Positions 54,062 to 61,715 of a DNA stretch of 64,000 nt are shown piece after piece. The translations under genes were made by a program, and so were the position numbers. A model generated the notes under the pieces. That model had not been told where the DNA came from, did not search any database, and saw nothing but the letters and a program-made list of their open reading frames with translations. This DNA comes from Butyricimonas faecalis (GTDB taxonomy: Bacteria > Bacteroidota > Bacteroidia > Bacteroidales > Marinifilaceae): the NCBI RefSeq assembly GCF_003991565.1, contig NZ_CP032819.1, forward strand, positions 4,650,001-4,714,000, written 5' to 3'. How positions within the stretch are numbered: position 1 is the stretch's first letter; each line of letters starts with the position of its first letter.

Positions 54062-55360
54062 TTAAATTCCGTATTTCGTAATATCCATTTGCTTTAGTAA
54101 AGCGATTAACACATCTACAACAATGCTGTTACCAGCCTGTTGATACATAGCAGTATCTGAAACCACTATTTTGAAAGAATCTTTAAATCCCATTAAACGT
54201 AAACATTCACGTGGCGTAAGTTTTCTTATTCTTCCTTTATGTGTAACATAGTTATCAACACCAGCCCTATGCATTTTATGCATAGACTGTAATAAAGGGC
54301 GGGCAATATCCAAGTCTGTTTTTGTTGAAGTTTTGAAATTCTTAGTTCCTCCAGCAAGTACATATTTGGCAACTTTTTCAGAAAGATAATATTTCTCTTC
54401 TACATCCTTTACATCAAAAACAAATTCATCAAATGCTTCATCTGTTGGTGTTAACTCAGAATCAGGATGGAACACGAAGTCACCATGCCAATTAAACTGT
54501 TGATTACGCTTTTGACATAATTGTATATCACCATTGATCTGTGTATAACTTTTATCTCTGTTTTTGTGGCTGGTTACAAATTTGACCCCTTTCTCTTTCA
54601 AAAAATATTTTGTGTCGATATAATCTTCCAAAAAGTCATACATTATGTATTCCAGTGGTACTGGTGCAGGATATTCAAAGTTTGTTTTCTCTCTAAAGCC
54701 CAAACAATACACTCGTTCTCTATGCTGCGGAATACCATAATCACAGCTATTTAAAACATGGAATTTTACATCATACCCCAGTTCTTCAAAGATATCATGA
54801 ATAATTTGCCATGTGCGGCCTTTGTCATGATTCAATAAACCTCGTACATTCTCAAAAAGAAAAACTTTAGGCTGGGTTTCCTTTACTACTCTTGCAAATT
54901 CATAAAATAAAGTACCCCGAGCATCCTCAAAGCCTAATCTGTGACCGACCATAGAGAATGCCTGACATGGTGCCCCCCCAATGACGAAATCTACTTGATG
55001 TAAATATTTGGTAGCATCGAAGTTTCGAATATCATCAAACCAATCTTCTTCTTTAATGGAATAATTAGCGAAATAACTTTGCTTACATTTAGGTTCGATA
55101 TCACCGGCAAACATTATTTGATGTTTTAGCCCTAACCTTTGAAAAGCATGTTCAATTGCGCCAATACCGCTGAAAACAGTACCTATACGTATAGTTCTTT
55201 CCGGATGAGAAAAATTCAAATCCCTCCAGGATATCCCTTCTGATATAGGAGTTTGTAACAACTCTTTTTCTTTGAGTTGTTCTGCTCGTTTCTTTACAAT
55301 TTTCTTTACCTTAGTAATTTTATCAGAAACTTCTGTAATATCTTTTTTTACTGTTGCCAT
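54062..55360 (-). CDS. DNA (cytosine-5-)-methyltransferase
   Basis: A 432-residue m5C methyltransferase: SAM-binding IGTVFSGIGAIEHAF (motif I, about 60-74), catalytic IGGAPCQAFSMVG (motif IV, Cys near 132), FLFENVRGL (motif VI), RERVYCLGFR (motif VIII), QAGNSIVVDVL (motif X). The target-recognition region (about 270-340) is not predictable. An N-terminal Lys-rich coiled-coil-like stretch (about 1-40) is extra. Only one methyltransferase is present, whereas LlaJI has two for an asymmetric site, so the target may be a palindrome (inference). Confidence 0.93.
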   Translation of the reverse strand: MATVKKDITEVSDKITKVKKIVKKRAEQLKEKELLQTPISEGISWRDLNFSHPERTIRIGTVFSGIGAIEHAFQRLGLKHQIMFAGDIEPKCKQSYFANYSIKEEDWFDDIRNFDATKYLHQVDFVIGGAPCQAFSMVGHRLGFEDARGTLFYEFARVVKETQPKVFLFENVRGLLNHDKGRTWQIIHDIFEELGYDVKFHVLNSCDYGIPQHRERVYCLGFREKTNFEYPAPVPLEYIMYDFLEDYIDTKYFLKEKGVKFVTSHKNRDKSYTQINGDIQLCQKRNQQFNWHGDFVFHPDSELTPTDEAFDEFVFDVKDVEEKYYLSEKVAKYVLAGGTKNFKTSTKTDLDIARPLLQSMHKMHRAGVDNYVTHKGRIRKLTPRECLRLMGFKDSFKIVVSDTAMYQQAGNSIVVDVLIALLKQMDITKYGI

Positions 55361-55570
55361 TTACTCTACCTTTTCATACAAGTCCTTTAAATCACACTGC
55401 AGCACCCTTGAAATTTCAATCAACTGTGGTGCACTAGGTTGTGTAGCATTAGTACACCACCGACTTATTGTCATCTTTGATACCCCAAGTTGTTCGGCCA
55501 AATATGTATTTGTGATCATCTTTTCAGCCAATACAACCCTAATCCTATTTTTATACACCTTCTTTTCCAT
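55361..55570 (-). CDS. Xre-family controller-type HTH regulator
   Basis: A 69-residue protein that is nearly all helix-turn-helix (KNRIRVVLAEKMITNTYLAE, then QLGVSKMTISRWCTNATQPS). Its size and position ahead of a methyltransferase and restriction genes are those of restriction-modification controller (C) proteins. Its stop directly abuts the methyltransferase start. A 17-bp perfect palindrome wraps the -7 box of its own promoter, so autorepression is likely. Confidence 0.86.
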   Translation of the reverse strand: MEKKVYKNRIRVVLAEKMITNTYLAEQLGVSKMTISRWCTNATQPSAPQLIEISRVLQCDLKDLYEKVE

Positions 55571-55577
55571 AGAAAAA

Positions 55578-55626
55578 TCTTTCTACATTTATGTGCAAAA
55601 ATAAACATAAATGTAGAAAGAATCAA
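55578..55626 (-). promoter_or_regulatory. promoter and 17-bp palindromic operator of the defence operon
   Basis: On the minus strand the promoter is TTG (55624-55626), 20 nt, TATTTTTG (55596-55603): a full Bacteroidetes match. Two perfect 17-nt arms, TCTTTCTACATTTATGT (55578-55594) and its complement (55605-55621), flank exactly this -7 box, leaving a 10-nt centre. A dimer or tetramer of the Xre protein bound here would block polymerase. Transcription should start near 55589, about 20 nt before the Xre ATG. Confidence 0.82.
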
Positions 55627-55648
55627 GTAAACAGTGGATTGATTCATC

Positions 55649-57202
55649 TTACCTTCTTCTATAACTTTTCCTTCCACTCTGTCTTTTTACAACATTTATC
55701 GCAAACATAAGACACCTCCTCCTATACGCCTCTTCCTCCTCATCCGGCCTTTTCCCGTCCCAGCGAAGGTCGGAGTCGGCGTTGCCACCGCCACCGCCGG
55801 ATGGAACAGCGACAGGCTGTCCGCCAATCAAAGCATCAGCGATAGAAAAGATCCGTTCCCGCACAGAAGGCTCAGCCAGCTGGTCAAGAAATGTCTGCAT
55901 CTGTTCAATCTGATTATTGTTGAGATCCGTCAGTCGTGCATACTCCTGTTGTAGCCATTTAAACTCCCGATAGTCCAGCAACACATTATTCTGCACCGCC
56001 TGTATTTGCTGTTCGGCATCTTTCCGATACAATTCTTCAATCTGACGGACAATCTTCACGAATCGGCTGGCGATAGACCTGTTCTGCTCCTCAATCCATT
56101 TGTCAACACCGAATATCGGAGGTTTACCAGTGATTCGTGGCGGCTCAAAATCTATCTTGTGATTGCGGAAAGGTTGCGCCACTCTACCGACACGGTCTAT
56201 ATTCTTTGCCATCTGTTCCAATTCCTGTTCCTTTTCTTGAAGCTTACATGCCTTGTCTTCAAGTTTTGACTGGCATTCGGAAATCTGTTTTTGTATCCTG
56301 GTCTTTTGAATTTCATATTCTTGAAGAGCGATTTTACCGGAAGCCAGAGACTTCTCTATTTCTTCAAGTTGGGATTGAGATCTGAATATCTGTGCTTCCA
56401 ACCTCCGTGTCATAGTCTGCAGCCCCTTGACTGCTTTCTCCGCCTGTTTCGCATCTTTGGACAGTTTCCGGATATAATCGCGTTTACTAAGATGGCTGAC
56501 GTTCCTGCCTTCAATACTGTCACCACGTTCCAACCCATACTTGCTCCCTACCTCTTCATATAGTGAGGTGTGCATTTCCCGGAGAATATGGCCATACCCA
56601 TAACGGCTCTTGCCAAACTTAGCCGACCACATGACGCATTCGCGTCCGCTTTTGGCTCGCTGTCCGACAGGAACGATCAAGGCATGGATATGCGGGCTGC
56701 TCTCATCAAGATGAACCTGAAAACCGATGATGTTTTTCTGTCCGTACCGTTTGGCGCACCAGTCATAGACATCTTTTGCCCATTGTTCGATTTCCGGACA
56801 TCGCTGGAGATGGCTGTTGTCTGCACCCTTATCCAGATTTACGGTTTGGGTTCCAAATGCCATCTCAATTGTACGGTCATGATTGCCTCCGAAGATAAAT
56901 TTCGCACAACAGTTCGGTTGAATTTTGCTGTCCGGCTTGAAAGGCTTCCAGCCCAGCTCAGTCAACCGCTCCTGCAAACGGACTTCAAGCGATTTCTCCT
57001 GATAGCCTAACGGATGAACTTTCCCATCGGGCCCAATCTCGAAATTCAGTTTCATTCGGGTCTTGTCATAGTGATTGGTCGGATCCTGATTCTTTCTGTC
57101 AATCTTGTCGTCATTCCAATGCCTTTCGTTTTCATTCGCCTCTGCTGTGCCGAATGACTTCCCGGCTTCGACATGCATGGCCTGTTTAATATCTGTATTC
57201 AT
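55649..57202 (-). CDS. MobV family relaxase (plasmid mobilization/recombination type)
   Basis: A 517-residue relaxase. The MobV/Pre motif FQVHLDESSPHIHALIVPV (His-x-Asp-Glu...His-x-His) is near residue 166-184; the N-terminal part includes ERHWNDDKIDRKNQDPTNHY D. Residues ~255-345 form a long coiled coil, and the C terminus is Gly/Arg-rich (VPSGGGGGN). It would nick the oriT, probably just upstream of its start, and lead the strand into a helper's conjugation channel. The preceding gene's terminator at 57299-57324 gives it a separate transcript. Confidence 0.88.
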   Translation of the reverse strand: MNTDIKQAMHVEAGKSFGTAEANENERHWNDDKIDRKNQDPTNHYDKTRMKLNFEIGPDGKVHPLGYQEKSLEVRLQERLTELGWKPFKPDSKIQPNCCAKFIFGGNHDRTIEMAFGTQTVNLDKGADNSHLQRCPEIEQWAKDVYDWCAKRYGQKNIIGFQVHLDESSPHIHALIVPVGQRAKSGRECVMWSAKFGKSRYGYGHILREMHTSLYEEVGSKYGLERGDSIEGRNVSHLSKRDYIRKLSKDAKQAEKAVKGLQTMTRRLEAQIFRSQSQLEEIEKSLASGKIALQEYEIQKTRIQKQISECQSKLEDKACKLQEKEQELEQMAKNIDRVGRVAQPFRNHKIDFEPPRITGKPPIFGVDKWIEEQNRSIASRFVKIVRQIEELYRKDAEQQIQAVQNNVLLDYREFKWLQQEYARLTDLNNNQIEQMQTFLDQLAEPSVRERIFSIADALIGGQPVAVPSGGGGGNADSDLRWDGKRPDEEEEAYRRRCLMFAINVVKRQSGRKSYRRR

Positions 57203-57298
57203 ATATGGTATTCTTTTGATAAATGATTAATATTTGAGCTTGCTCTTGTGCCACTCCGCTCTGCGGGACAATGACCGGATTTTATTGCCGCCAGGCAA
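57203..57298. other. candidate oriT region upstream of the relaxase
   Basis: About 95 nt ahead of the MobV gene with short inverted pairs (CCGC tct GCGG at about 57257-57267; TGCC gcca GGCA at about 57286-57297). MobV origins typically lie directly upstream of the relaxase gene and contain such hairpins. No nic site can be fixed from sequence alone. Confidence 0.35.
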
Positions 57299-57324
57299 AA
57301 AGTCCTTATTGTGTTAAGGACTTT
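57299..57324 (-). terminator. intrinsic terminator after the DUF6371 gene
   Basis: Perfect 10-bp stem, AAAGTCCTTA (57299-57308) and TAAGGACTTT (57315-57324), loop of 6 nt. Read on the minus strand it is followed by a T-run (CTTTTTGCC). It lies 28 nt past the DUF6371 stop and separates the replication genes from the relaxase. Confidence 0.75.
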
Positions 57325-57352
57325 CTATAAATCCACGGAACAAGTTCCTTTA

Positions 57353-58408
57353 CTATTCAATAAGTTCTAGATCCAGTTCATCAATAAGCAACTGCAACGC
57401 TGGATTGCGTTGTATCATCCTCGCGAGAATCATCTGTGGCGTATCTTCCATCAGCAGGAAGTCGGCGATGTCCAGTCCCCGACTACGCTGTTCATCGGTC
57501 GCCATCTTTTCCAGCAGGTCGGAACAGGTGACACGCCTGCAGACGGCCTCCAGCATCGGCAGCCGTTGCCGCCATTCGTCGGTTGCCTTGAGGTCGGGGA
57601 AAAGGATCACTTCACGATCTTTCAATACCTGCATGGCCTCGCGGTTGAAACAGCCGTGCATTCCCCCGGTGGCAAGCCATACAAAATCAGGGATGAACAG
57701 GGCGGCAACCAGTGCCGTCTTCTCGCTTTCGACAATGGCTACAGGCTTGGCTGACATGGCAGCGAAAGTGTCCGAAAGCAGATGTTCACCGAACAGGCAC
57801 TGCTTCATGTGGAAATCCGGCACTTTTCTTACAGAATGGACCCAGTTGACTTGACTGAAAGGCTCTTTAATCCGGTGTCCGGTTACGGCATCGTAGCCCA
57901 TAATCTTGCCTGCACGCACGTTACCCCTGACATCTATCTGCCAGAACACGGTCGAACCGTTCCACATCCTTGACGTGCCGACTTTGTAAACATGGAACAA
58001 CCTGCCGGCTTCCTCCTTTCCCGCCACTTTGGTGAAGTAACGGTACAAAGGGTTGATGTCGTACCCGCGCATGGATTGCTCCACCCAATCACAGGGAAGA
58101 TAAGAAATCTCCGGTTCTTGTTCTGTTAGCGGTTGTTTTGCTACATACTTTACTGTCGCAAATTCACTGCCGTTCATTTTATGGCCAGCCGATGTTTCCC
58201 TTGCTGACGGATTGTCCCGGAAGTATTCTTTCGGGGAATAGTGATAGCCACAACTGTTGATGTGGTCGCATTTACCCACGTATCCCGGGAAAGAAATCTC
58301 TCCCGCCTCGTCGATATAACGGGTAAAGCAGAACTTCCTTCCGCACCCCGGACAGACGGTCTTGCTGCCCGGTTTGTATTTTTGAAGATGGAATCTATAT
58401 TCGTTCAT
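57353..58408 (-). CDS. DUF6371 (zinc-finger/toprim-like) mobile-element protein
   Basis: A 351-residue protein from the ATG at 58408 (MNEYRFHLQKYK). The N-terminal zinc-finger-like set CPGCGRKFCFTRY ... GKCDHINSCGYH is followed by a toprim-like part (VAIVESEKTALVAAL, then WLATGGMHG and ILFPDLKATDEW). This resembles DUF6371 proteins of Bacteroides mobile elements, related in design to primases that act on excised DNA. It lies after DUF3987, the usual partner. Confidence 0.83.
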   Translation of the reverse strand: MNEYRFHLQKYKPGSKTVCPGCGRKFCFTRYIDEAGEISFPGYVGKCDHINSCGYHYSPKEYFRDNPSARETSAGHKMNGSEFATVKYVAKQPLTEQEPEISYLPCDWVEQSMRGYDINPLYRYFTKVAGKEEAGRLFHVYKVGTSRMWNGSTVFWQIDVRGNVRAGKIMGYDAVTGHRIKEPFSQVNWVHSVRKVPDFHMKQCLFGEHLLSDTFAAMSAKPVAIVESEKTALVAALFIPDFVWLATGGMHGCFNREAMQVLKDREVILFPDLKATDEWRQRLPMLEAVCRRVTCSDLLEKMATDEQRSRGLDIADFLLMEDTPQMILARMIQRNPALQLLIDELDLELIE

Positions 58409-58542
58409 AATGTTGTCGGTTATGTGTTTCTGCAAATGAATACCACCATTTGCAGTTTGCAGTTCTTGCAGTCCTGCAGGAATTTCCCCTTTTCAGTCCT
58501 CGAAACTGCAAAACTGCAAAGACTGCAGGCTGCAACAAGGGA

Positions 58543-59958
58543 TCATCCGTTGCAGTTTCGTGGGGATGATTCATCATTGCTTTCATTAGATTTAGCAGAT
58601 TTATCATACATGATTTTCTCGTAATGTCCGGCTTTTGATTTCCGGAGAAGCCTGCTGCGGCATAACTCTTTCAGGTAATTCATGACAGTCCGCTCGCTGA
58701 CGCACTGCCGTTCCTTTCCAACGGTTATTGCTGTTTTTGTATCAAAGGTATCAGGCAACATAGACAGCAGCACCTTGGGAGGGTCTTCACAGGCGTCATT
58801 CGCCACGAAAGAACGGATACGCGTATATGATTCCTCAAAATAGTCGTTCAGCCGTATGCCAGCTTTCACCGATGATACATCTATAAACTGCAGGTGACTT
58901 TCACCGGACGCGTGGCGCAAAACCTGAATTATCAATGCTAGACGGGCTACATGGGCCGGATGTTTCATTTCCCGGCTGTCCACCTCGGCATCATCCTCTA
59001 TCCGGTTGATACGCTCCACCTTCCTGTTCCACCAGGAGAAGAAGTATTCCCTGGCCTCCCTGTCCATGGACAGCACGTGGGGTATTTTTTCTTCCGCTTC
59101 GGTGTCATAGTCCAACGCAAGGACCTTGTTCAATATATTCTCCCAACGGATTGCAGCGAGGGATGTCCTTTCCCCATCGTCGTCCCGGTTTTTCCAGGAT
59201 GAAAGCTTGGGGGATTTGGGCATCACGAACAGGATACGGTCAAGCAGCCCGTTTTCCTCGAACCCCTTTTTCAGAAGCTCGTGTACACGCTTGGTCTGCG
59301 TGGTTCCGATGATGTTTATGCATGGATGCTCGATGTGTACAGGAACAGGGGAGTTTACCCTGGTAACATCCAAAGCCCCGCCACTCCATGCAGTCAGAAG
59401 CTGTTCTATGAGCTGCCCGTTCGTGTAACGGTTGGCGGAATTGAACATGCCCATGATCTCGTCCACCAGAATGACCACGCTTCTCGGGTTGTTGTGGTGG
59501 GTCAGTAAAAGCGACTCGGGAGTGAAATCAGAGACTACAGTGTGTTTCAGGACAGGTTTCTTCCCGTTTTCTCCCGCGGCTTTCCATGCCTCCATTTCTG
59601 TCTCGTACACCTTGAAAAGGGCATAGTCACGTTTCCGGATCGGGCGATATGCGGCCTCCAGCGGTGGGGTCTTGCCCAGTCCGGGCCTGCCTACCAGAAT
59701 GACGTACAACGCTCCGCTGCTCTGCCAGTCTCCTTTGATGCGGATACGGTATGCGCCTCCCAGGGCCGCGGATACAGCCGACAACATGGCCGTAGCGATA
59801 AACTCGATCTTGTAGTTCTCGTATGTGGCCATATCGAGAATGACAGACTGCACGGCCTGGGGCAGGACCTCCAGCGGGAATCCCGTTCTTTCAATATCCT
59901 CCGCCTCCATGCGGATTCTGTTACACAGTTCTAGCCTGCCGGTTGCCATATCACACAT
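58543..59958 (-). CDS. DUF3987 (P-loop helicase/primase-associated) protein
   Basis: A 471-residue protein. The Walker-type loop VGRPGLGKTPPLEAA is near residue 90, with DEIMGMFNSANRY as a probable Walker B region, and RVNSPVPVHIEHPCINIIGT downstream. DUF3987 proteins are common in the replication or stabilisation modules of Bacteroides mobilizable elements. Start may be 59958 or the in-frame ATG at 59949; the first overlaps the stop of the HTH gene upstream. Confidence 0.86.
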   Translation of the reverse strand: MCDMATGRLELCNRIRMEAEDIERTGFPLEVLPQAVQSVILDMATYENYKIEFIATAMLSAVSAALGGAYRIRIKGDWQSSGALYVILVGRPGLGKTPPLEAAYRPIRKRDYALFKVYETEMEAWKAAGENGKKPVLKHTVVSDFTPESLLLTHHNNPRSVVILVDEIMGMFNSANRYTNGQLIEQLLTAWSGGALDVTRVNSPVPVHIEHPCINIIGTTQTKRVHELLKKGFEENGLLDRILFVMPKSPKLSSWKNRDDDGERTSLAAIRWENILNKVLALDYDTEAEEKIPHVLSMDREAREYFFSWWNRKVERINRIEDDAEVDSREMKHPAHVARLALIIQVLRHASGESHLQFIDVSSVKAGIRLNDYFEESYTRIRSFVANDACEDPPKVLLSMLPDTFDTKTAITVGKERQCVSERTVMNYLKELCRSRLLRKSKAGHYEKIMYDKSAKSNESNDESSPRNCNG

Positions 59959-60304
59959 TTTTTCTCTTGCAATAGGATGTTACACTCTCTGACTTGTTGC
60001 CTGTCTGTACCCGGCGTACATCAGATTTGGCATACATGTTCTTGTTACCGACCTTGACCGGTACGAGATAGCCTCGTTTCGCCCACAGGTTGAGCGTGCC
60101 CTCGCACACGTTCAGCAACTCACGGACCTGTTTTGTATTGAGATAAGTCTCCTCCGCTTCACGCAGTATCGCGGCTCTCTGTTCTTCCTGTTGCGCCATG
60201 ATGGTACGCTGCACGATGGATTCAGCGAACATTTTAAGGTCAGCGGGAGTAACTTCCAGTTTCACGTTCGCTCCTTGCTCGACCAGACTCTCTATGGTAA
60301 TCAT
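59951..60304 (-). CDS. helix-turn-helix (excisionase/MerR-like) protein
   Basis: A 117-residue protein: a helical N-terminal half (LKMFAESIVQRTIMAQQEEQ) and a C-terminal DNA-binding motif, YLNTKQVRELLNVCEGTLNL WAKRGYL with VPVKVGNKNMYAKSDVRR. This HTH_17/Xis-like type recurs in this class of element upstream of DUF3987 and often controls excision or replication. It overlaps DUF3987 by a few nucleotides, indicating cotranscription. Confidence 0.82.
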   Translation of the reverse strand: MITIESLVEQGANVKLEVTPADLKMFAESIVQRTIMAQQEEQRAAILREAEETYLNTKQVRELLNVCEGTLNLWAKRGYLVPVKVGNKNMYAKSDVRRVQTGNKSESVTSYCKRKNV

Positions 60305-60519
60305 AAATATCAGTTTTGAAGTTTGTGATGACCATCTTCAAAAGTTCCCTGGTGCCCCGCTTCCGATGGCTTATAAAAGAGAAGCACCGCCAGCCCTCGG
60401 GAAAGGATTGACGGTGCAAATGTATGTGTAAATTGAAAGTGGTTGATATATAATGATTTGTCTTAAATTGTCATGACAATATAAATCCGTGTGACAACGT
60501 GAAAAGGTTATAATTGGCC
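60305..60519. other. gap between HTH gene and unknown gene
   Basis: About 215 nt without a gene, GC-rich near the HTH gene and AT-rich in the middle (around 60440-60510). No clear promoter or hairpin was recognised. Confidence 0.4.
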
Positions 60520-61668
60520 TTATTTCTCTGCAATGGCCATCGTGCCTGTACCTGGGATATTACTGATAGCCTGTGCCAATTTCTGGAACAGTTCCCGGTT
60601 CTCGTCACTCTCTATCAGGGGTGCCATCTGGTCTTTGCCGTCCTTGATTACATGTTTTGCCGTTCTCAGGAACCCGACCGACTGCCGTATGGCGCTCTCG
60701 CTTTTCAATGACGGCAAATCCGTGAACTGCAATGTCATCCCCATGCTGTACTCCTTGGCTGTATTCATACCGGCAACCAGACCGAGCTCCTTCAATACAT
60801 AGAACGGTAATGCCTGATGAATGGCACTTGTATTGACGGAAATAAAGTCGCGGATATGATGTAATACAACTTCCTTGTTCTCGTGATCAAGATAATCGGC
60901 GAGTGGCCGTTCCTGGATTTTTTTCTTTCCGGCCACGCGTTGTACAACAGGCCCCCTGACGCTGTCTTCGGCCCGGGTTGTAATCGTATCCCTGCTTTCT
61001 TCATCGGTTTCCATGTCAGCCGTGATGGTCTGCAAGGCCCATTCGCCGACATGGCCTTTTTCAATGGCGTTGTTCATGGCAAAATACCTGTCCCAGTCTG
61101 CCCGGGTTCGGAAACCGTTCCTGATGGATACGTTTATTATCTGCTTGACGACAAGGGAACAGCCCAGCCTGTCTGCATTGTCAGCTTTCGGGTTCTTCAT
61201 CTGTTTCTCTATCATGGAGACCATCGCCTCGAAGCTCTTTCCGTAATACAGCCAGCTCAACACGAGCGGTGCCGAAAGGGTGACACCCGGCTTGGAAGAT
61301 TTGCCGCTAAAAAAGGATTTTATCCTGCCCCAGAATGTGACCGGCGGAACGTTGTCGGGCAGAGGATTGTTTTCCTCCCTCTGTTTCCTGTACAGCTCCA
61401 CGATCTGCCCGGGTACCGCGTTCTCCGCGAACTGCATGTTTATATTTGCAAGGCCATCCGTGCTGTCATCGTTCCAGGACAATTCCCATTCCCGCCTGAT
61501 ACCGGGGAGCTGCCTGAATATGGCTTTGCAGATGGCAAGATACTGCCTCTCGTCACCGTTTGTCATCAGGCGCGAGAAGCGGTTGTATTCTTCACGGTGC
61601 GTGTTCTTCCACTGGAGAATATCCTCCTTGAATTGTTCGTATGTCAACTTCTGCTCGTCCATATTCAT
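60520..61668 (-). CDS. mobile-element protein of unknown function
   Basis: A 382-residue helical protein, MNMDEQKLTYEQFKEDILQW at the start, with no motif I recognise. Mid-protein there is a basic stretch (FWGRIKSFFSGKSSKPGVTL), and the C-terminal half has DYLDHENKEVVLHHIRDFIS. The gene is placed between integrase and HTH genes, where Bacteroides mobilizable elements often carry an uncharacterised gene of this size. The ATG at 61662 is an alternative start. Confidence 0.68.
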   Translation of the reverse strand: MNMDEQKLTYEQFKEDILQWKNTHREEYNRFSRLMTNGDERQYLAICKAIFRQLPGIRREWELSWNDDSTDGLANINMQFAENAVPGQIVELYRKQREENNPLPDNVPPVTFWGRIKSFFSGKSSKPGVTLSAPLVLSWLYYGKSFEAMVSMIEKQMKNPKADNADRLGCSLVVKQIINVSIRNGFRTRADWDRYFAMNNAIEKGHVGEWALQTITADMETDEESRDTITTRAEDSVRGPVVQRVAGKKKIQERPLADYLDHENKEVVLHHIRDFISVNTSAIHQALPFYVLKELGLVAGMNTAKEYSMGMTLQFTDLPSLKSESAIRQSVGFLRTAKHVIKDGKDQMAPLIESDENRELFQKLAQAISNIPGTGTMAIAEK

Positions 61669-61715
61669 ATTGCATTATCGGTGGATATAAAAGGATAGAT
61701 GGAAAAAAGGAACGG

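Noticed and set aside
40981..55570. BREX, DISARM or type I restriction system
   Set aside because: No PglZ, BrxC, DrmA/DrmB, HsdS or HsdR was found. The gene set fits LlaJI-like restriction plus SIR2-HerA better.
57405..57854. Plus-strand ORF of 149 codons opposite the DUF6371 gene
   Set aside because: Shadow of a well-supported gene on the opposite strand. Similar long shadows occur opposite mtaB (2766-3626), the MBL gene (22761-23552) and the 60520-61668 gene.
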